Below are positions 1 through 9,405 of a stretch of DNA of 64,000 bases, piece after piece. A program made the position numbers and the translations under genes. The stretch comes from JAMZMI01 sp049115715 (GTDB lineage: Bacteria; Bacteroidota; Bacteroidia; Cytophagales; Cyclobacteriaceae): the NCBI GenBank assembly GCA_049115715.1, contig JAGDZQ010000034.1, positions 124,001-188,000 of the forward strand, given 5' to 3'. How positions within the stretch are numbered: position 1 is the stretch's first letter; every line of letters starts with the position of its first letter. The notes under the pieces were generated by a model, which saw only the letters and a program-made list of their open reading frames with translations, made no database searches and was not told the origin of the DNA.

Positions 1-1626
1 ACGTTCTTTTAGGTAACCTGCTCTTCGATCGTTCTGAGCCAAAGGGTGGTTTACTCCCTCAGCATAGGTACCATCTTCGTTGAAGGCTCTATTGAGCGGA
101 ATATTTCTTGCCATATGGTTCCAAATAGTCCACTCTCCAAGAGCCGGGTTTCTGGTATTTTGCAGGCTTCCGTTCAGACTAAAACCTAGCTCAACTCCTA
201 CCTTGGGAATACGGGTGCGGACATTACTTCTAATGTTCATCCTCTCAAGCGAAATCGCTTCAGATTTTAATAACCCTCCTTGCTCGAAATAACCAAGTGA
301 CACATAAAAATCTGTTTGTTCACTACCTCCTGAGAGAGAAAGATTGTGCTTTTGCTCTTGTGCGTAATCTTTGAGGCTAAGTTTCTGCCAGTCTGTATTA
401 GGATATGTATCCGGGTCAGATCCGGTTCTTATTACCTCAAGCTGTTCGGTGTTATAAAAGGGTTCTACTCCATCATATACTGTAGCTGCATTTTGAATTT
501 GCGCAAACTCATACGAATTTAATCTCTTCGGTAAAACTGTCGGTTGGCTAAACTGCTGGTTAAATGAGTATTGAAGGTTAAGCTTACCTGATTGTCCTTT
601 CTTAGTTTTAACCAAAACAATCCCGTTTGCTGCCCTGGAACCATAAACAGCTGTTGAAGAGGCGTCCTTTAAGAAGGTAATGGAAGCAATATCTTCCATA
701 TTCAAGGAGACGAATGAATAATTGTCGTCTTCATCGAGAATTACCCCATCTATCACAAATAAGGGTTTTCCAGCACCTCGGATCGAAATATCGGGCACTT
801 TGCCCAAACCTCCACCGCTGTTTTGAACAATTATACCAGGAATCTGTCCCTGAAGTGCTTGTGTAACGTTGGCAAAAGGAGTTTGCTGCAGTTCTTTCGT
901 ATCTATTTTAGAAACCGCTCCAACAAGTTTTCTTTTTGTCGTAGTTCCATATCCGATAACCACTACTTCGTCCAAAGCCTCAGCGTTCTCCTTCATAGTG
1001 ATATCAACTATAGTTTGATCACCAACAAGTATTTCTTGGGAATCAAAACCTACAAACGAGAATACCAAGACTGATTCTTCGCTCTCTACAAACAGAGAAA
1101 ATTTTCCATCCACATCAGTTTGTGTACCGTTAAGTGTTCCCTTTTCCAGAATGGTGGCTCCTGGCAAAGGATCTCCTTCTGAATCTAAAACCTGACCACT
1201 TATCTTAGGTCCTTGATCTTGTTTGGCATTTGGCTCAACGTCTTCACTAGACACTTGGGTTGAGGTTTTCATAACCACAACTTGCCTGTCCGAAATGGAA
1301 TAGTCCAAGTTAGTTTTAGCCAATGCCTTATCTAATATTCTAGTAAGGCTTGCATTTTTGAGCTTAATTGAGATTTTTTTATCCTCATTCAGCACATCAT
1401 CTTTATAAAAAAAGATGTAATCACTTCTATTTTGAATCTCTTCAAAAAGTTGATCTAACGTAATATCCGAAACATCCAAGTCCAACTTCTGGGCATAAGT
1501 TGAGTTGGCATAGGAGTAGGTTATTGCAACACATGTAATAATGAGAAATGTCCTCATAATTTCGAAAGTCACACTTCTGCACGCAACGAATTGACGCAAC
1601 GTGCACTGCGTAAAATTTTTATACAT
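1..1626 (-). CDS. SusC-type TonB-dependent receptor with STN domain, partial (C-terminus off the left edge)
   Basis: Outer-membrane TonB-dependent receptor of the SusC/RagA family. I translated the minus strand from ATG at 1626; the frame stays open for 542 codons to base 1, so the barrel end is missing. The start (MYKNFTQCTLRQF) leads into a signal sequence. An STN (secretin/TonB N-terminal) domain follows at about residues 45-125, then a carboxypeptidase-D-like domain at about 140-225, then the TonB box/plug transition (DEVVVIGYGTTTKRK) and plug motifs such as IRGAGKP, DGVILDED and AVYGSRAANGIV. STN domains pass ligand status to FecR anti-sigma proteins, and fecR and sigma genes lie directly upstream on the same strand, so regulation by cell-surface signalling is likely. 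The ligand is unknown because the partner SusD-like gene would lie outside the window. An internal ATG at 1557 is a possible alternative start. Confidence 0.93.
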   Translation of the reverse strand, partial: MYKNFTQCTLRQFVACRSVTFEIMRTFLIITCVAITYSYANSTYAQKLDLDVSDITLDQLFEEIQNRSDYIFFYKDDVLNEDKKISIKLKNASLTRILDKALAKTNLDYSISDRQVVVMKTSTQVSSEDVEPNAKQDQGPKISGQVLDSEGDPLPGATILEKGTLNGTQTDVDGKFSLFVESEESVLVFSFVGFDSQEILVGDQTIVDITMKENAEALDEVVVIGYGTTTKRKLVGAVSKIDTKELQQTPFANVTQALQGQIPGIIVQNSGGGLGKVPDISIRGAGKPLFVIDGVILDEDDNYSFVSLNMEDIASITFLKDASSTAVYGSRAANGIVLVKTKKGQSGKLNLQYSFNQQFSQPTVLPKRLNSYEFAQIQNAATVYDGVEPFYNTEQLEVIRTGSDPDTYPNTDWQKLSLKDYAQEQKHNLSLSGGSEQTDFYVSLGYFEQGGLLKSEAISLERMNIRSNVRTRIPKVGVELGFSLNGSLQNTRNPALGEWTIWNHMARNIPLNRAFNEDGTYAEGVNHPLAQNDRRAGYLKER

Positions 1627-1650
1627 AATTTTGTCTTTAGGTTATTAATC

Positions 1651-1713
1651 TTGCCAGAATATTGTCCTGGCAATTTTGATTTTCATTGGTTGGAGAATGT
1701 TGGCTCATTCTCC
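1651..1713 (-). promoter_or_regulatory. Two hairpins in the fecR-susC leader
   Basis: Two short inverted repeats lie between fecR and the susC start. One has 8-bp arms, GGAGAATG (1692-1699) and CATTCTCC (1706-1713). The other has 7-bp arms, TTGCCAG (1651-1657) and CTGGCAA (1667-1673), and ends 25 bases before the susC start codon. Neither has a T-run on the minus strand, so they do not look like simple terminators. They may process or attenuate the transcript between anti-sigma and receptor; this is inference. Confidence 0.4.
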
Positions 1714-1748
1714 GACCTCTTTTCTATTTGAGTTAAGTCATAGGCATA

Positions 1749-2780
1749 TTATTTTGTTGTTATTAGTATTTTGTTGTCTTCAGTCCTTCTGAAGTTAAAT
1801 GAAGTACTTTGCTGAATCGTTTTTATAACTTTCTCTATATCATCTTTCAGGTCGAGATATCCAGAGAAAGTTTCTTTACCAAGTTCATTTTCCCATATCC
1901 AAATATCCTCGTTGTAGTATTTTGAGAGCTTGTTCATGATATGCTCAAGACTGTTGCTCTTCAAAATCAACACTCCTTCTCGCCATGAGAAATATTGATC
2001 AACGTTTACATTTCCAATTTTACTTTCTCCCGTTATCAAGTTCAAATTGGCTTTGGTTCCGGGTGTGATTTCAAATGATCGCCCAGATTCACGGGAATTA
2101 TTTTTATGTGTTACTTGAACCCGACCACTTTTTAGTACTACGAAGTTTTCTGTTTCGTCTTTATAACTGCTCACATTGAATATCGTGCCTAGTACTTCAA
2201 TCTCTTGATTATCAGAAATAACTCTAAAAGGATGCTGGACATCATGCTTAACATCGAAGATTGCTTCGCCTTCTAGATAGACTTCCCGATCACCATCTTG
2301 AAAAGTGGCTGGATAGACCAGACGTGTACCAGAGTTTAGCCAAGCCACAGTTCCGTCAGATAGCATAATTTGCAATCTTCTGCCATATGGTACTAATACA
2401 GTGTTATAGGTTACTTTAGACTCAGCTAAATCCTGAGTCAGGATTTTAGAATCTCCCAAATCAAGAAACTGTCCAGATTTAGAATATGTAATTGATGAGC
2501 TATCATCAGTCAAAAGGATACTATTTCCTTGACTTAAGATGAGTTGTACATCTTTGGATCCAGTAAAGTCTTCTTCAAAGTCTAGCGCATATCTAGATAT
2601 ATCCTCCGTTGTGTCTAGATACAAAACCGACCAGGTTCCTGCCAAGATCAGGAAAGAAGCTGCTATGCCTAATAGAACTTTTTTTCTACTCTTCTTTCGT
2701 TCGACACTTTCAATAGTATCAAAAATTCTATTCTTTAATCTGGCCTTTTCAGAATTAGTCAGTGAGTTGTTTCGAGACAT
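1749..2780 (-). CDS. FecR-family anti-sigma factor
   Basis: Inner-membrane anti-sigma factor expected to hold the adjacent ECF sigma factor until the STN domain of the SusC receptor signals. The 343-residue protein has a short cytoplasmic N-terminus (residues 1-32) and one membrane segment at about 34-54 (VLLGIAASFLILAGTW). A periplasmic FecR domain follows at about 115-225 (VPYGRRLQIMLSDGTVAWLN, then LEGEAIFDVKHD). A DUF4974-like C-terminal domain covers about 265-340. The length is normal for the Bacteroidota family. It lies 81 bases downstream of the sigma gene and 122 bases upstream of the receptor, the classical sigma-FecR-SusC order. Confidence 0.94.
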   Translation of the reverse strand: MSRNNSLTNSEKARLKNRIFDTIESVERKKSRKKVLLGIAASFLILAGTWSVLYLDTTEDISRYALDFEEDFTGSKDVQLILSQGNSILLTDDSSSITYSKSGQFLDLGDSKILTQDLAESKVTYNTVLVPYGRRLQIMLSDGTVAWLNSGTRLVYPATFQDGDREVYLEGEAIFDVKHDVQHPFRVISDNQEIEVLGTIFNVSSYKDETENFVVLKSGRVQVTHKNNSRESGRSFEITPGTKANLNLITGESKIGNVNVDQYFSWREGVLILKSNSLEHIMNKLSKYYNEDIWIWENELGKETFSGYLDLKDDIEKVIKTIQQSTSFNFRRTEDNKILITTK

Positions 2781-2861
2781 AAAATTTAGAATGTAAAACC
2801 ACTTATTGTGGAACCTCTAAATACAATAAGTCCAACCCGTCTGTTTTATAGACAAAAAAGG

Positions 2862-3455
2862 TTAACTTTTTTTTATGTCTCGTCTATTTTTCCTCAATGA
2901 CATGATTGTCCTGTAGACCAAAGTCCTTACTGAAGGTACTGAAATGTTCATTTTTAAAGCGATTTCGTCGTAGGATAGTTCATCCTCAAACCGCAGCGAC
3001 AGGCATCTTCTCTGTTTTGATGGAAGCAGCTTCATTGCATAATTGAGCCATTTGACCCGCTCTTGCTTCTCCTCATTGGAGATCAAGACATCTTCAAACG
3101 AATCTTCTGAATATTGAAATAGATCTCCTTTTAAATATGATGGATCCAACGAAATCACTTTACCTTTCTTAGGAGTCTTTTTGAGAATTTTTCTCTTCAG
3201 AGAACTAAATAAATAATACTCAACATTATCTGTATCAGCCACCTTCGAATGGTATTTGTGCAAATCCACAAACAGATCATGTAAGCAATCCTTCAGAAGC
3301 TCTTTGTCATCTGTATACCGACTTCCATAGGAAAATAAAGAATCAATGCAACAATCATAAAGGTCACCCAAAGATTCCATACACCCCTTTCTGATCTGAC
3401 TCCATAGATCGATTAGATGCTCCTGATTATCAGATTCTTTGATGGCAGCCTTCAT
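2862..3455 (-). CDS. ECF-type RNA polymerase sigma factor
   Basis: Sigma-70 family extracytoplasmic-function factor of 197 residues. Region 2 lies at about residues 20-95 (LYDCCIDSLFSYGSRYTDD, LHDLFVDLH). Region 4 lies at about 130-190, with the helix-turn-helix segment DELSYDEIALKMNISVPSVR. The linker is long and basic, as in the Bacteroidota sigma factors paired with FecR. It is the first gene of the sigma-fecR-susC unit and probably directs transcription of susC. The nearest upstream gene on this strand is the sulfatase ending at 3644, leaving 188 bases for a separate promoter; I could not identify a clear one. Confidence 0.93.
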   Translation of the reverse strand: MKAAIKESDNQEHLIDLWSQIRKGCMESLGDLYDCCIDSLFSYGSRYTDDKELLKDCLHDLFVDLHKYHSKVADTDNVEYYLFSSLKRKILKKTPKKGKVISLDPSYLKGDLFQYSEDSFEDVLISNEEKQERVKWLNYAMKLLPSKQRRCLSLRFEDELSYDEIALKMNISVPSVRTLVYRTIMSLRKNRRDIKKS

Positions 3456-3643
3456 AAAATCGAAGAGATTGTTAATCTCATAATTTACATATTATAATTC
3501 ATTATCTTTTAATCAAATACTTAAAAAGAAGTCCCTATACTGCAAACAATAAAAGAACTCTACTATTCATTAAACACCTCGATACTTGGGTTTAGAAATA
3601 TGCCTGATGGTTGAAATTTAGATACTCTTCAAAAAGTAAAAAT

Positions 3644-5143
3644 TCAAAGTCCAACACCAGACCCTTGCATGCTTGCGTCATTGTCCCACATGATATACCA
3701 TGGATCATTGGTTTTGAGTTGAAATTGTTTGAGTCGATTTTTCATTTTTTCTAAAACATCTGCATAGGCTGCCTTGCTAGCAATATTGACAACTTCATCA
3801 GGATCATTCTTCAAATCGTACAATTCAAATTCTGCTCTCCGTAAGTAATTCTCAACCTTTCTTTTCCCAAAAAACTCCTCTCCATTTCTGTGAACTCCCT
3901 GCCAGGTTGATGCCGCCCACAAGTCTGACGCAAAGGGATAATCCAGCCGGTTCGCCATATTCCAGATAAGCTTATAGTTCCCTTTTCTAATTACCCGCAT
4001 AGGATAATACATTGTTATTTCATGAAAAGTATGAGATGCCTTTATCTCATCCCAGCCTTCAGCGTTACTCTCTTCTAAAATCGGATAAAAGGATTTTCCA
4101 TGAAATTGTGTTTCAGCTTCAACGTCAACCATATCCAATATTGTTGGAGTCAGATCCACCCATGAAATCATGGAGTGATTAACGGTTCCCGCTTTCTTTA
4201 GCCAAGGTGTTTTAATGATACATGGAAGTTTGATCCCTGGTTCATATACCGTGGTTTTGGCACCTGGAAAAGCAATTCCATTATCGGATATATATATGAT
4301 GATCGTATTATCAATCTTACCAGACTCCTTCAATAAATCCATCAGTCTACCAAAACCCTGGTCCACTCGCGAGACACTTTGATAGTACTGCGCCAACTCT
4401 TCACGACTCTGCCGGGTATCCGGTAAAAATGAAGGAACCAGAACATCTTCAGGGTTGTACTTTACAGGTGTGACATTCGGGTAGCCTGATTTTTTATTTC
4501 CAAAACTGTCAGGAGATTCCCACCCCCTCTCAGGCTCAAAAGCTCCTCCTCTATGTGGATCGCTTGTGCAGAAATAAAGAAAAAAGGGCTGATCGGAATT
4601 GAGGACTTCAGCCGATTTATCTGCCATTTCAACAGTATTTCGTCTGTTAGCCTCCAGCACTTTATCAAATTTATAAACCTCCTCAGGGGCAACATGATAC
4701 TTGCCTACTCTGGCGGTGAGGTATCCAGACTCTGATAGTATATTGGACAATGACTTCACATTATCATAGGTGCTAAAGTGGTGGTAGTCGTGCACATGTC
4801 CATACGACGCTGTGGCATGACCATACTTACCTGTAAGGATCACAGAACGACTCGCTGTACAACTGGCACTGGTGCAGTATGCGTTTGTAAAACGTACACC
4901 TTCTGATGCCAGCTTATCCAGATTGGGAGTTTGAATAATGGGATTGCCATAACACCCCAATGCATCCGTGCCATGATCATCTGCGACAAACAGAATCACA
5001 TTCGGTTTTTTCAATTCAGTGACATTCTCCTTTCTATTATCACATCCGGACACTATGAATGCCAGAATAATATATAGTAAAACAACGCCTAACACTACTA
5101 CTATTAGGTAAGCGGTTCTTCTTGGTGTTACTTTCTGATGCAT
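3644..5143 (-). CDS. Sulfatase, N-sulfoglucosamine-sulfohydrolase-like S1 family lipoprotein
   Basis: Formylglycine-dependent sulfatase of 499 residues. A hydrophobic segment (about 11-32) ends in a lipobox (VSGC, Cys34), so it is probably a periplasmic or surface lipoprotein. Metal-binding Asp55-Asp56 (VADDHG) and the formylglycine motif Cys95-Thr-Ala-Ser-Arg99 are present, followed by GK and a His-rich stretch (GHVHDYHHFS). SDNG lies near residue 286. The pattern after the active site, with LSESGYLTARVGKYHVAPE, resembles heparan N-sulfatase (SGSH, subfamily S1_8 as I recall it) more than the other two sulfatases here. The motif is CxAxR rather than CxPxR, which is tolerated. A maturase is needed and none is in the window. 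It is the last gene of the galactan locus, 48 bases after the GH42-like gene. The actual sulfate position cleaved cannot be read from sequence. Confidence 0.9.
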   Translation of the reverse strand: MHQKVTPRRTAYLIVVVLGVVLLYIILAFIVSGCDNRKENVTELKKPNVILFVADDHGTDALGCYGNPIIQTPNLDKLASEGVRFTNAYCTSASCTASRSVILTGKYGHATASYGHVHDYHHFSTYDNVKSLSNILSESGYLTARVGKYHVAPEEVYKFDKVLEANRRNTVEMADKSAEVLNSDQPFFLYFCTSDPHRGGAFEPERGWESPDSFGNKKSGYPNVTPVKYNPEDVLVPSFLPDTRQSREELAQYYQSVSRVDQGFGRLMDLLKESGKIDNTIIIYISDNGIAFPGAKTTVYEPGIKLPCIIKTPWLKKAGTVNHSMISWVDLTPTILDMVDVEAETQFHGKSFYPILEESNAEGWDEIKASHTFHEITMYYPMRVIRKGNYKLIWNMANRLDYPFASDLWAASTWQGVHRNGEEFFGKRKVENYLRRAEFELYDLKNDPDEVVNIASKAAYADVLEKMKNRLKQFQLKTNDPWYIMWDNDASMQGSGVGL

Positions 5144-5191
5144 TGAGGTGGTTTATTGGTTTTTGATCGTTATGTGCAAATAACCCCTTAT

Positions 5192-7735
5192 TTAGTGCTT
5201 CAGAAATTTCATAACCTTACTTTCTTCTTCGGTCTCTACGCGGATAAAGTATGTACCTGAGCGTAATTCTGTTAAATTCATCTTGATATTTTTTGTGCTT
5301 TTGTGGTATTTATGCATAAAGCTCTTCCCATCAATGGACATCACATCTATGTAAACATCCTCATAAATTTTGTCCAACTCGATTTGAAACTCTCCACTTG
5401 ATGGATTTGGAAATAGGTTAATAAACTTGTTTTCTTTCTCTAGTTCTTCATTAGATAGAACCACCTTTTCATCCAATATTTCCACATAAATCATTTCAAA
5501 CGGAGCTAGCGTAGGTGAGCTTGAAATTTCATTCCCTGTAAATACATCTACCAGCTTAGTCCCATTAACAGCGTTCTTAAGATTGATTGAAAGTTTGGCT
5601 TCTGTCTTCCCTAGATTGACAAGAGATAATATCGCATTTCCTGATTCATTCGTGACGGTTTTCCAAGTACAACCCTTTAGTCCAATATCATTGGTTTCTG
5701 TGATCGCCAGGTTAGGCGAATGTCCTTTATCCGATACAACTTGTAATGCCTTGGACTGAAAGTCATCAAGACTTCCTCCACTCATCAAATTACCAGAAAG
5801 CCCTGACAGTGATTTTCCGTATTGATCCTTCTTCAAACTTTCTGAGTCTACGATGACAGTACCTCCCGCATCAACATATGCCTGGAGTGCTGCTAATTCC
5901 TCTTGGGTAACATATTCGGTTTCTCTGACCAGAATCACATCCCAATCAGGACTAGGATTGCTCTTAAGTATGTTCTCAGTTGCAAACCCAATCGGTATAC
6001 CTTCAAAATAAAGAGACTCGTAGGTTGCAAAAACTTTATCCATATAGGTTGCGTCATTGAGAGATGATGTCTTAGAATAAAATACTCTAATATCCTTTCT
6101 CTGATTTTGTATCTGAGTTATGACTTCTGAATTTGCATTCAAATCCATAAAGGTTGAGGTAACCGTGTAAAGTGTCTTAGGTTGATGCGAGATATCAACC
6201 ATAGAACTTGCTTGGGGAGACCTCTTTACAGAACCATCAGCTTCTCGCATCCAAACCCACGTGGTAGATGCATTGAGTCCATGCATCGCTCCTAGCCAAT
6301 ACATTGATCTTACATAAGTTTGATCCAAATCTTGCTCAGTAAAACCCGTGTTCATCAGAAAATGGTTTTCTGTATCAAAAATTATTTTTTCAGGGCTTAC
6401 GGACTTAAAAAAATCGAAAGTCATGAATGCATTTCTCCAATGGACAGAGTACCGTTGCTCCCATGGCTGATTCTCTTTCCACGAATGCAGGTATTGTGTG
6501 CCAGCATCACAGCCAATTATTCCTGACAACTCCGTAAGTGCTTCAAAGTCCATCCCATGATCTTTTGCATTTTCACCAAAAAGCCAAGGCATCAATTTGA
6601 TATGAACCTTTGCATCCGTATCATATTTGCGAATCTCATCCTTTACGAATTGGAACCAGTTTGTAATTCGGAGGTTGTTGAAGGTCATCCAGTCATACCA
6701 CATGGGTGAACCTTGATTCGCTCCAGGCATAGGTAATTTTATCTCGACCTCATCAAAGCTCTCGAAACTTGCCCCCCACAGGACGTTAAGATCCTCTATT
6801 GAATCGTGCTGCTCCGAAAGCCACTTTTTAAAACGAGCACGTGTAGAATCTGACACGCAGATCCCATTGTCATCTGCATTATTCCAAGATCCTTCTTTGG
6901 TAAAGAAACTAGGTTCATTCCAAAGTGAATAGCCTAATTCAGTAACCTCTCTATCCGCAAGAAGCGGCACATAATCTTTAGCTAAAAGTCTTATCATTTC
7001 TCTAGATCCTTGATGATCAACATCAAATTTTCCATAGTGCCTACCACCAATTTGAATATCAGGATATTTTTCTTTTGCCCAAGCTGGGACTGTATTTTGA
7101 TCAAACCAAATGGAGCCTATGAAGCCATCTGTTTTTTCTTTCCACCTATTATAAGTCCAACTTTCTCTTGCTCCCTGATCGTCATTTATGTAGACCATTC
7201 GCAGACCTTCTGAATCGTGTGGACCGTAATACTTTTCCAATTCTGGTGCAGAAGGAATCCATATATAGCTATCAAAAAATACTGGCTTGCTATTATAAAC
7301 TAGCTTATTGCCATCTACATCTACTTGAGTCCAATCGACAACTGGTACTGGAGTCCTCACAATGTTTCCCGCTATGACTTCAGTCAATTCATGAATTGAA
7401 TTATCTAAAACCGTAATGACACTTTGTCTCTGAAAATCAGGTAGCTCCTCAGCTCTCTTTTGGGCTTCATCTTTATAGTAAGGATGAGCCTCATAATGAG
7501 TGAGGTTTAAAGAAGTATTATCTTCATCCCACTGAGCATACCCTAAGCAAAGATCAGCGGTATGCACTGCCATTTCTTCTCTTCTTACATCAATTGAAGC
7601 CTCTTTGGCTTGTTCTATTAACCCATTTAACTCAACAATTTTAGCCCTAGCTATTTCATCAAGTGATTGACCAAAACAAATCGTAAGAGTACTTACAAAA
7701 AGAATGAAGAAGGATATGCGTATAATATTTATCAT
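5192..7735 (-). CDS. GH42-like clan GH-A glycoside hydrolase with T9SS sorting domain (copy A)
   Basis: Secreted 847-residue enzyme, probably a beta-galactosidase or related beta-galactan hydrolase. A signal peptide (about 1-23, ending CFG-Q) is followed by a predicted helical region (about 24-125) that precedes the catalytic barrel. The barrel has an Asn273-Glu274 pair in SLWNEPSFF, the expected acid/base, and Glu456 in IIFDTENHF, a plausible nucleophile. A Rossmann-like or trimerisation-type domain follows (about 560-680), then a beta domain. A type A T9SS sorting domain closes the protein (about 775-847, with LFPNPSSGEFQ and a GTYFIRV-type end). It is clearly homologous to the product of 22356-24917 over its whole length. 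It starts 3 bases after the sulfatase at 7739-9193, so the two are co-transcribed. It could belong to a GH42-related family defined on carrageenan or agar substrates rather than GH42 itself. Confidence 0.85.
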   Translation of the reverse strand: MINIIRISFFILFVSTLTICFGQSLDEIARAKIVELNGLIEQAKEASIDVRREEMAVHTADLCLGYAQWDEDNTSLNLTHYEAHPYYKDEAQKRAEELPDFQRQSVITVLDNSIHELTEVIAGNIVRTPVPVVDWTQVDVDGNKLVYNSKPVFFDSYIWIPSAPELEKYYGPHDSEGLRMVYINDDQGARESWTYNRWKEKTDGFIGSIWFDQNTVPAWAKEKYPDIQIGGRHYGKFDVDHQGSREMIRLLAKDYVPLLADREVTELGYSLWNEPSFFTKEGSWNNADDNGICVSDSTRARFKKWLSEQHDSIEDLNVLWGASFESFDEVEIKLPMPGANQGSPMWYDWMTFNNLRITNWFQFVKDEIRKYDTDAKVHIKLMPWLFGENAKDHGMDFEALTELSGIIGCDAGTQYLHSWKENQPWEQRYSVHWRNAFMTFDFFKSVSPEKIIFDTENHFLMNTGFTEQDLDQTYVRSMYWLGAMHGLNASTTWVWMREADGSVKRSPQASSMVDISHQPKTLYTVTSTFMDLNANSEVITQIQNQRKDIRVFYSKTSSLNDATYMDKVFATYESLYFEGIPIGFATENILKSNPSPDWDVILVRETEYVTQEELAALQAYVDAGGTVIVDSESLKKDQYGKSLSGLSGNLMSGGSLDDFQSKALQVVSDKGHSPNLAITETNDIGLKGCTWKTVTNESGNAILSLVNLGKTEAKLSINLKNAVNGTKLVDVFTGNEISSSPTLAPFEMIYVEILDEKVVLSNEELEKENKFINLFPNPSSGEFQIELDKIYEDVYIDVMSIDGKSFMHKYHKSTKNIKMNLTELRSGTYFIRVETEEESKVMKFLKH

Positions 7736-7738
7736 AGT

Positions 7739-9193
7739 TTATCTTTTAATATTATCTGATTGCCACGGAAATAGCTCAGATGGTTTGTGTGCTTGATTCA
7801 TAAGAGTAGTTGCCTTAGCAACTATCTCTGGAAATTGATCTGCGAGATCATTTTGTTCTGAAGGATCAATTGATAAATCGTATAGCTCAACGGCAGATTC
7901 CGGGTCTTTTTCAAATTGATAATGCACGGCCTTCCAATTACCAAATCGAACAGCCTTACGTCCTCCTTTGGTGTTGAGCTCCCAATAGAGATAATCGTGC
8001 TTTACTTGAGCATCCGAATGCCCTAGAAGTGTTGGTAAAAAAGAAATACCATCTGTTTGTGGGATGTTTTCTAATCCAATTAAGTCACTAATCGTAGGCA
8101 TCATGTCATAAAAGACAGAGGCATGCGCTGAGTTGCTATTTGCCTTGATTTTCCCTGGCCAGCGGGCAATCATGGGAACACGAATACCTCCTTCATATAA
8201 ATCTCGTTTCATTCCGCGATAGATTCCATTGGAATCGAAATATTCGGGTTTATATCCACCTTCGGTATGCGGACCATTGTCACTGGTAAAAATTACCAAT
8301 GTATTTTCTGATAGGTTAAGTTCTTCCAATTTATCCAAGATTTGTCCTACATATGCGTCCATGCGCGTAACCATGGAAGCGTATACAGCTTTGGGTTGAT
8401 CTTGTGGGCAGTACATTTCTGTCTTAATGTTAGCACCATAATCCGAGGTATATGGGTTAGATTCTGAATGAGGTATTTCATCAAACTCTCCATCATAAAG
8501 TGCCAAAATAGAATCTTGAGGAGAGATTAACTCTGCATGAGGGAGCACGAGTGGTACATATGCGAAGAATGGAGCATCCTTATTTTCTTCAAAAAATTTG
8601 AGTGTAGCAGATTGAATTACATCTGGAGCATAAGTCTTTTTTTGAATCCAGTCATTTCCGGCCAACATGACTTTTTTGTCGTTGCTCCAAAGGTGTAAGG
8701 GATAATATCGGTGAGCCAATCGTTGGCAGTTGTATCCAAAAAAAACATCGAATCCTTGATTCAATGGGTCGCCTTCGGTTCCTACAAAGCCAAGCCCCCA
8801 CTTACCAAAGGCCCCTGTCTTATATCCTGCTTGCTGCATAACCTTAGCCATGGTCAATGAATGTGCAGGCAATGGAACTTGCCCTTCTGCCCCAACCTCT
8901 CGATTGCCACGGATAGGTGTATGACCAGTATGGAGTCCCGTAAGAAGAGCGGATCTGGATGGAGCGCAAACAGCTGATCCACTATAGTGTTGTGTGAAAC
9001 TTATTCCTTGCTTCGCTAAGCGATCAAGGTTTGGTGTGAGTATTGTTTTCTGACCGTATGAACCTAAATCTCCGTACCCCAGATCATCAGCAAGTATATA
9101 AACGATATTGGGTCTCGGTTTTTCATCGTTGCATGAAGTCAACAAAGCACAAGCTCCTAACAAAATAAAAAAATATCGGGCTCTGATTTTCAT
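7739..9193 (-). CDS. Sulfatase (arylsulfatase A-like, S1 family) lipoprotein
   Basis: Formylglycine-dependent sulfatase of 484 residues. The signal ends in a lipobox (LLTSC, Cys21). Asp36-Asp37 (LADDLGYGDLG) and the formylglycine motif Cys76-Ala-Pro-Ser-Arg80 are intact, followed by GLHTGHTPIRGN and GKWGLG. The SDNGPHTEGG segment provides further metal ligands. The context after the active site (AHRYYPLHLW) resembles subfamily S1_16, several members of which act on galactose sulfates; this is from memory, not a search. It opens the sulfatase-GH42-sulfatase block and is separated from the SusCD unit by a terminator at 9358-9387, so it may have a second promoter in 9194-9357. Confidence 0.92.
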   Translation of the reverse strand: MKIRARYFFILLGACALLTSCNDEKPRPNIVYILADDLGYGDLGSYGQKTILTPNLDRLAKQGISFTQHYSGSAVCAPSRSALLTGLHTGHTPIRGNREVGAEGQVPLPAHSLTMAKVMQQAGYKTGAFGKWGLGFVGTEGDPLNQGFDVFFGYNCQRLAHRYYPLHLWSNDKKVMLAGNDWIQKKTYAPDVIQSATLKFFEENKDAPFFAYVPLVLPHAELISPQDSILALYDGEFDEIPHSESNPYTSDYGANIKTEMYCPQDQPKAVYASMVTRMDAYVGQILDKLEELNLSENTLVIFTSDNGPHTEGGYKPEYFDSNGIYRGMKRDLYEGGIRVPMIARWPGKIKANSNSAHASVFYDMMPTISDLIGLENIPQTDGISFLPTLLGHSDAQVKHDYLYWELNTKGGRKAVRFGNWKAVHYQFEKDPESAVELYDLSIDPSEQNDLADQFPEIVAKATTLMNQAHKPSELFPWQSDNIKR

Positions 9194-9357
9194 TATTGAT
9201 TAATAGTGAAGATAATTTAGAACGGTCATTGCCATTACTCTTTTGACTTAATACATGGTATTATCGTCTATTATATGAAGTATTAAAATTATTTCCCTTG
9301 TTCTATAACTCGATTAACTTTTTTTTACAAAAAACTGATTGTTCATGAAACAAAAAA

Positions 9358-9387
9358 AGAACTACTCACTCTATGAGGAGTAGTTCT
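9358..9387 (-). terminator. Intrinsic terminator after the glycan-binding lipoprotein gene
   Basis: A 10-bp perfect stem (AGAACTACTC at 9358-9367 with GAGTAGTTCT at 9378-9387) and a 10-base loop. Read on the minus strand the stem is followed by a T-rich tail (TTTTTTTG). It would end or weaken transcription after susC-susD-SGBP, giving less message for the downstream enzymes. Confidence 0.8.
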
Positions 9388-9405
9388 AAAAAGGCACAGT
9401 AAGTT

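Noticed and set aside
80..1074. Plus-strand open frames across the left edge
   Set aside because: They lie antisense to the continuous SusC reading frame, which has complete STN, CarboxypepD and plug motifs.
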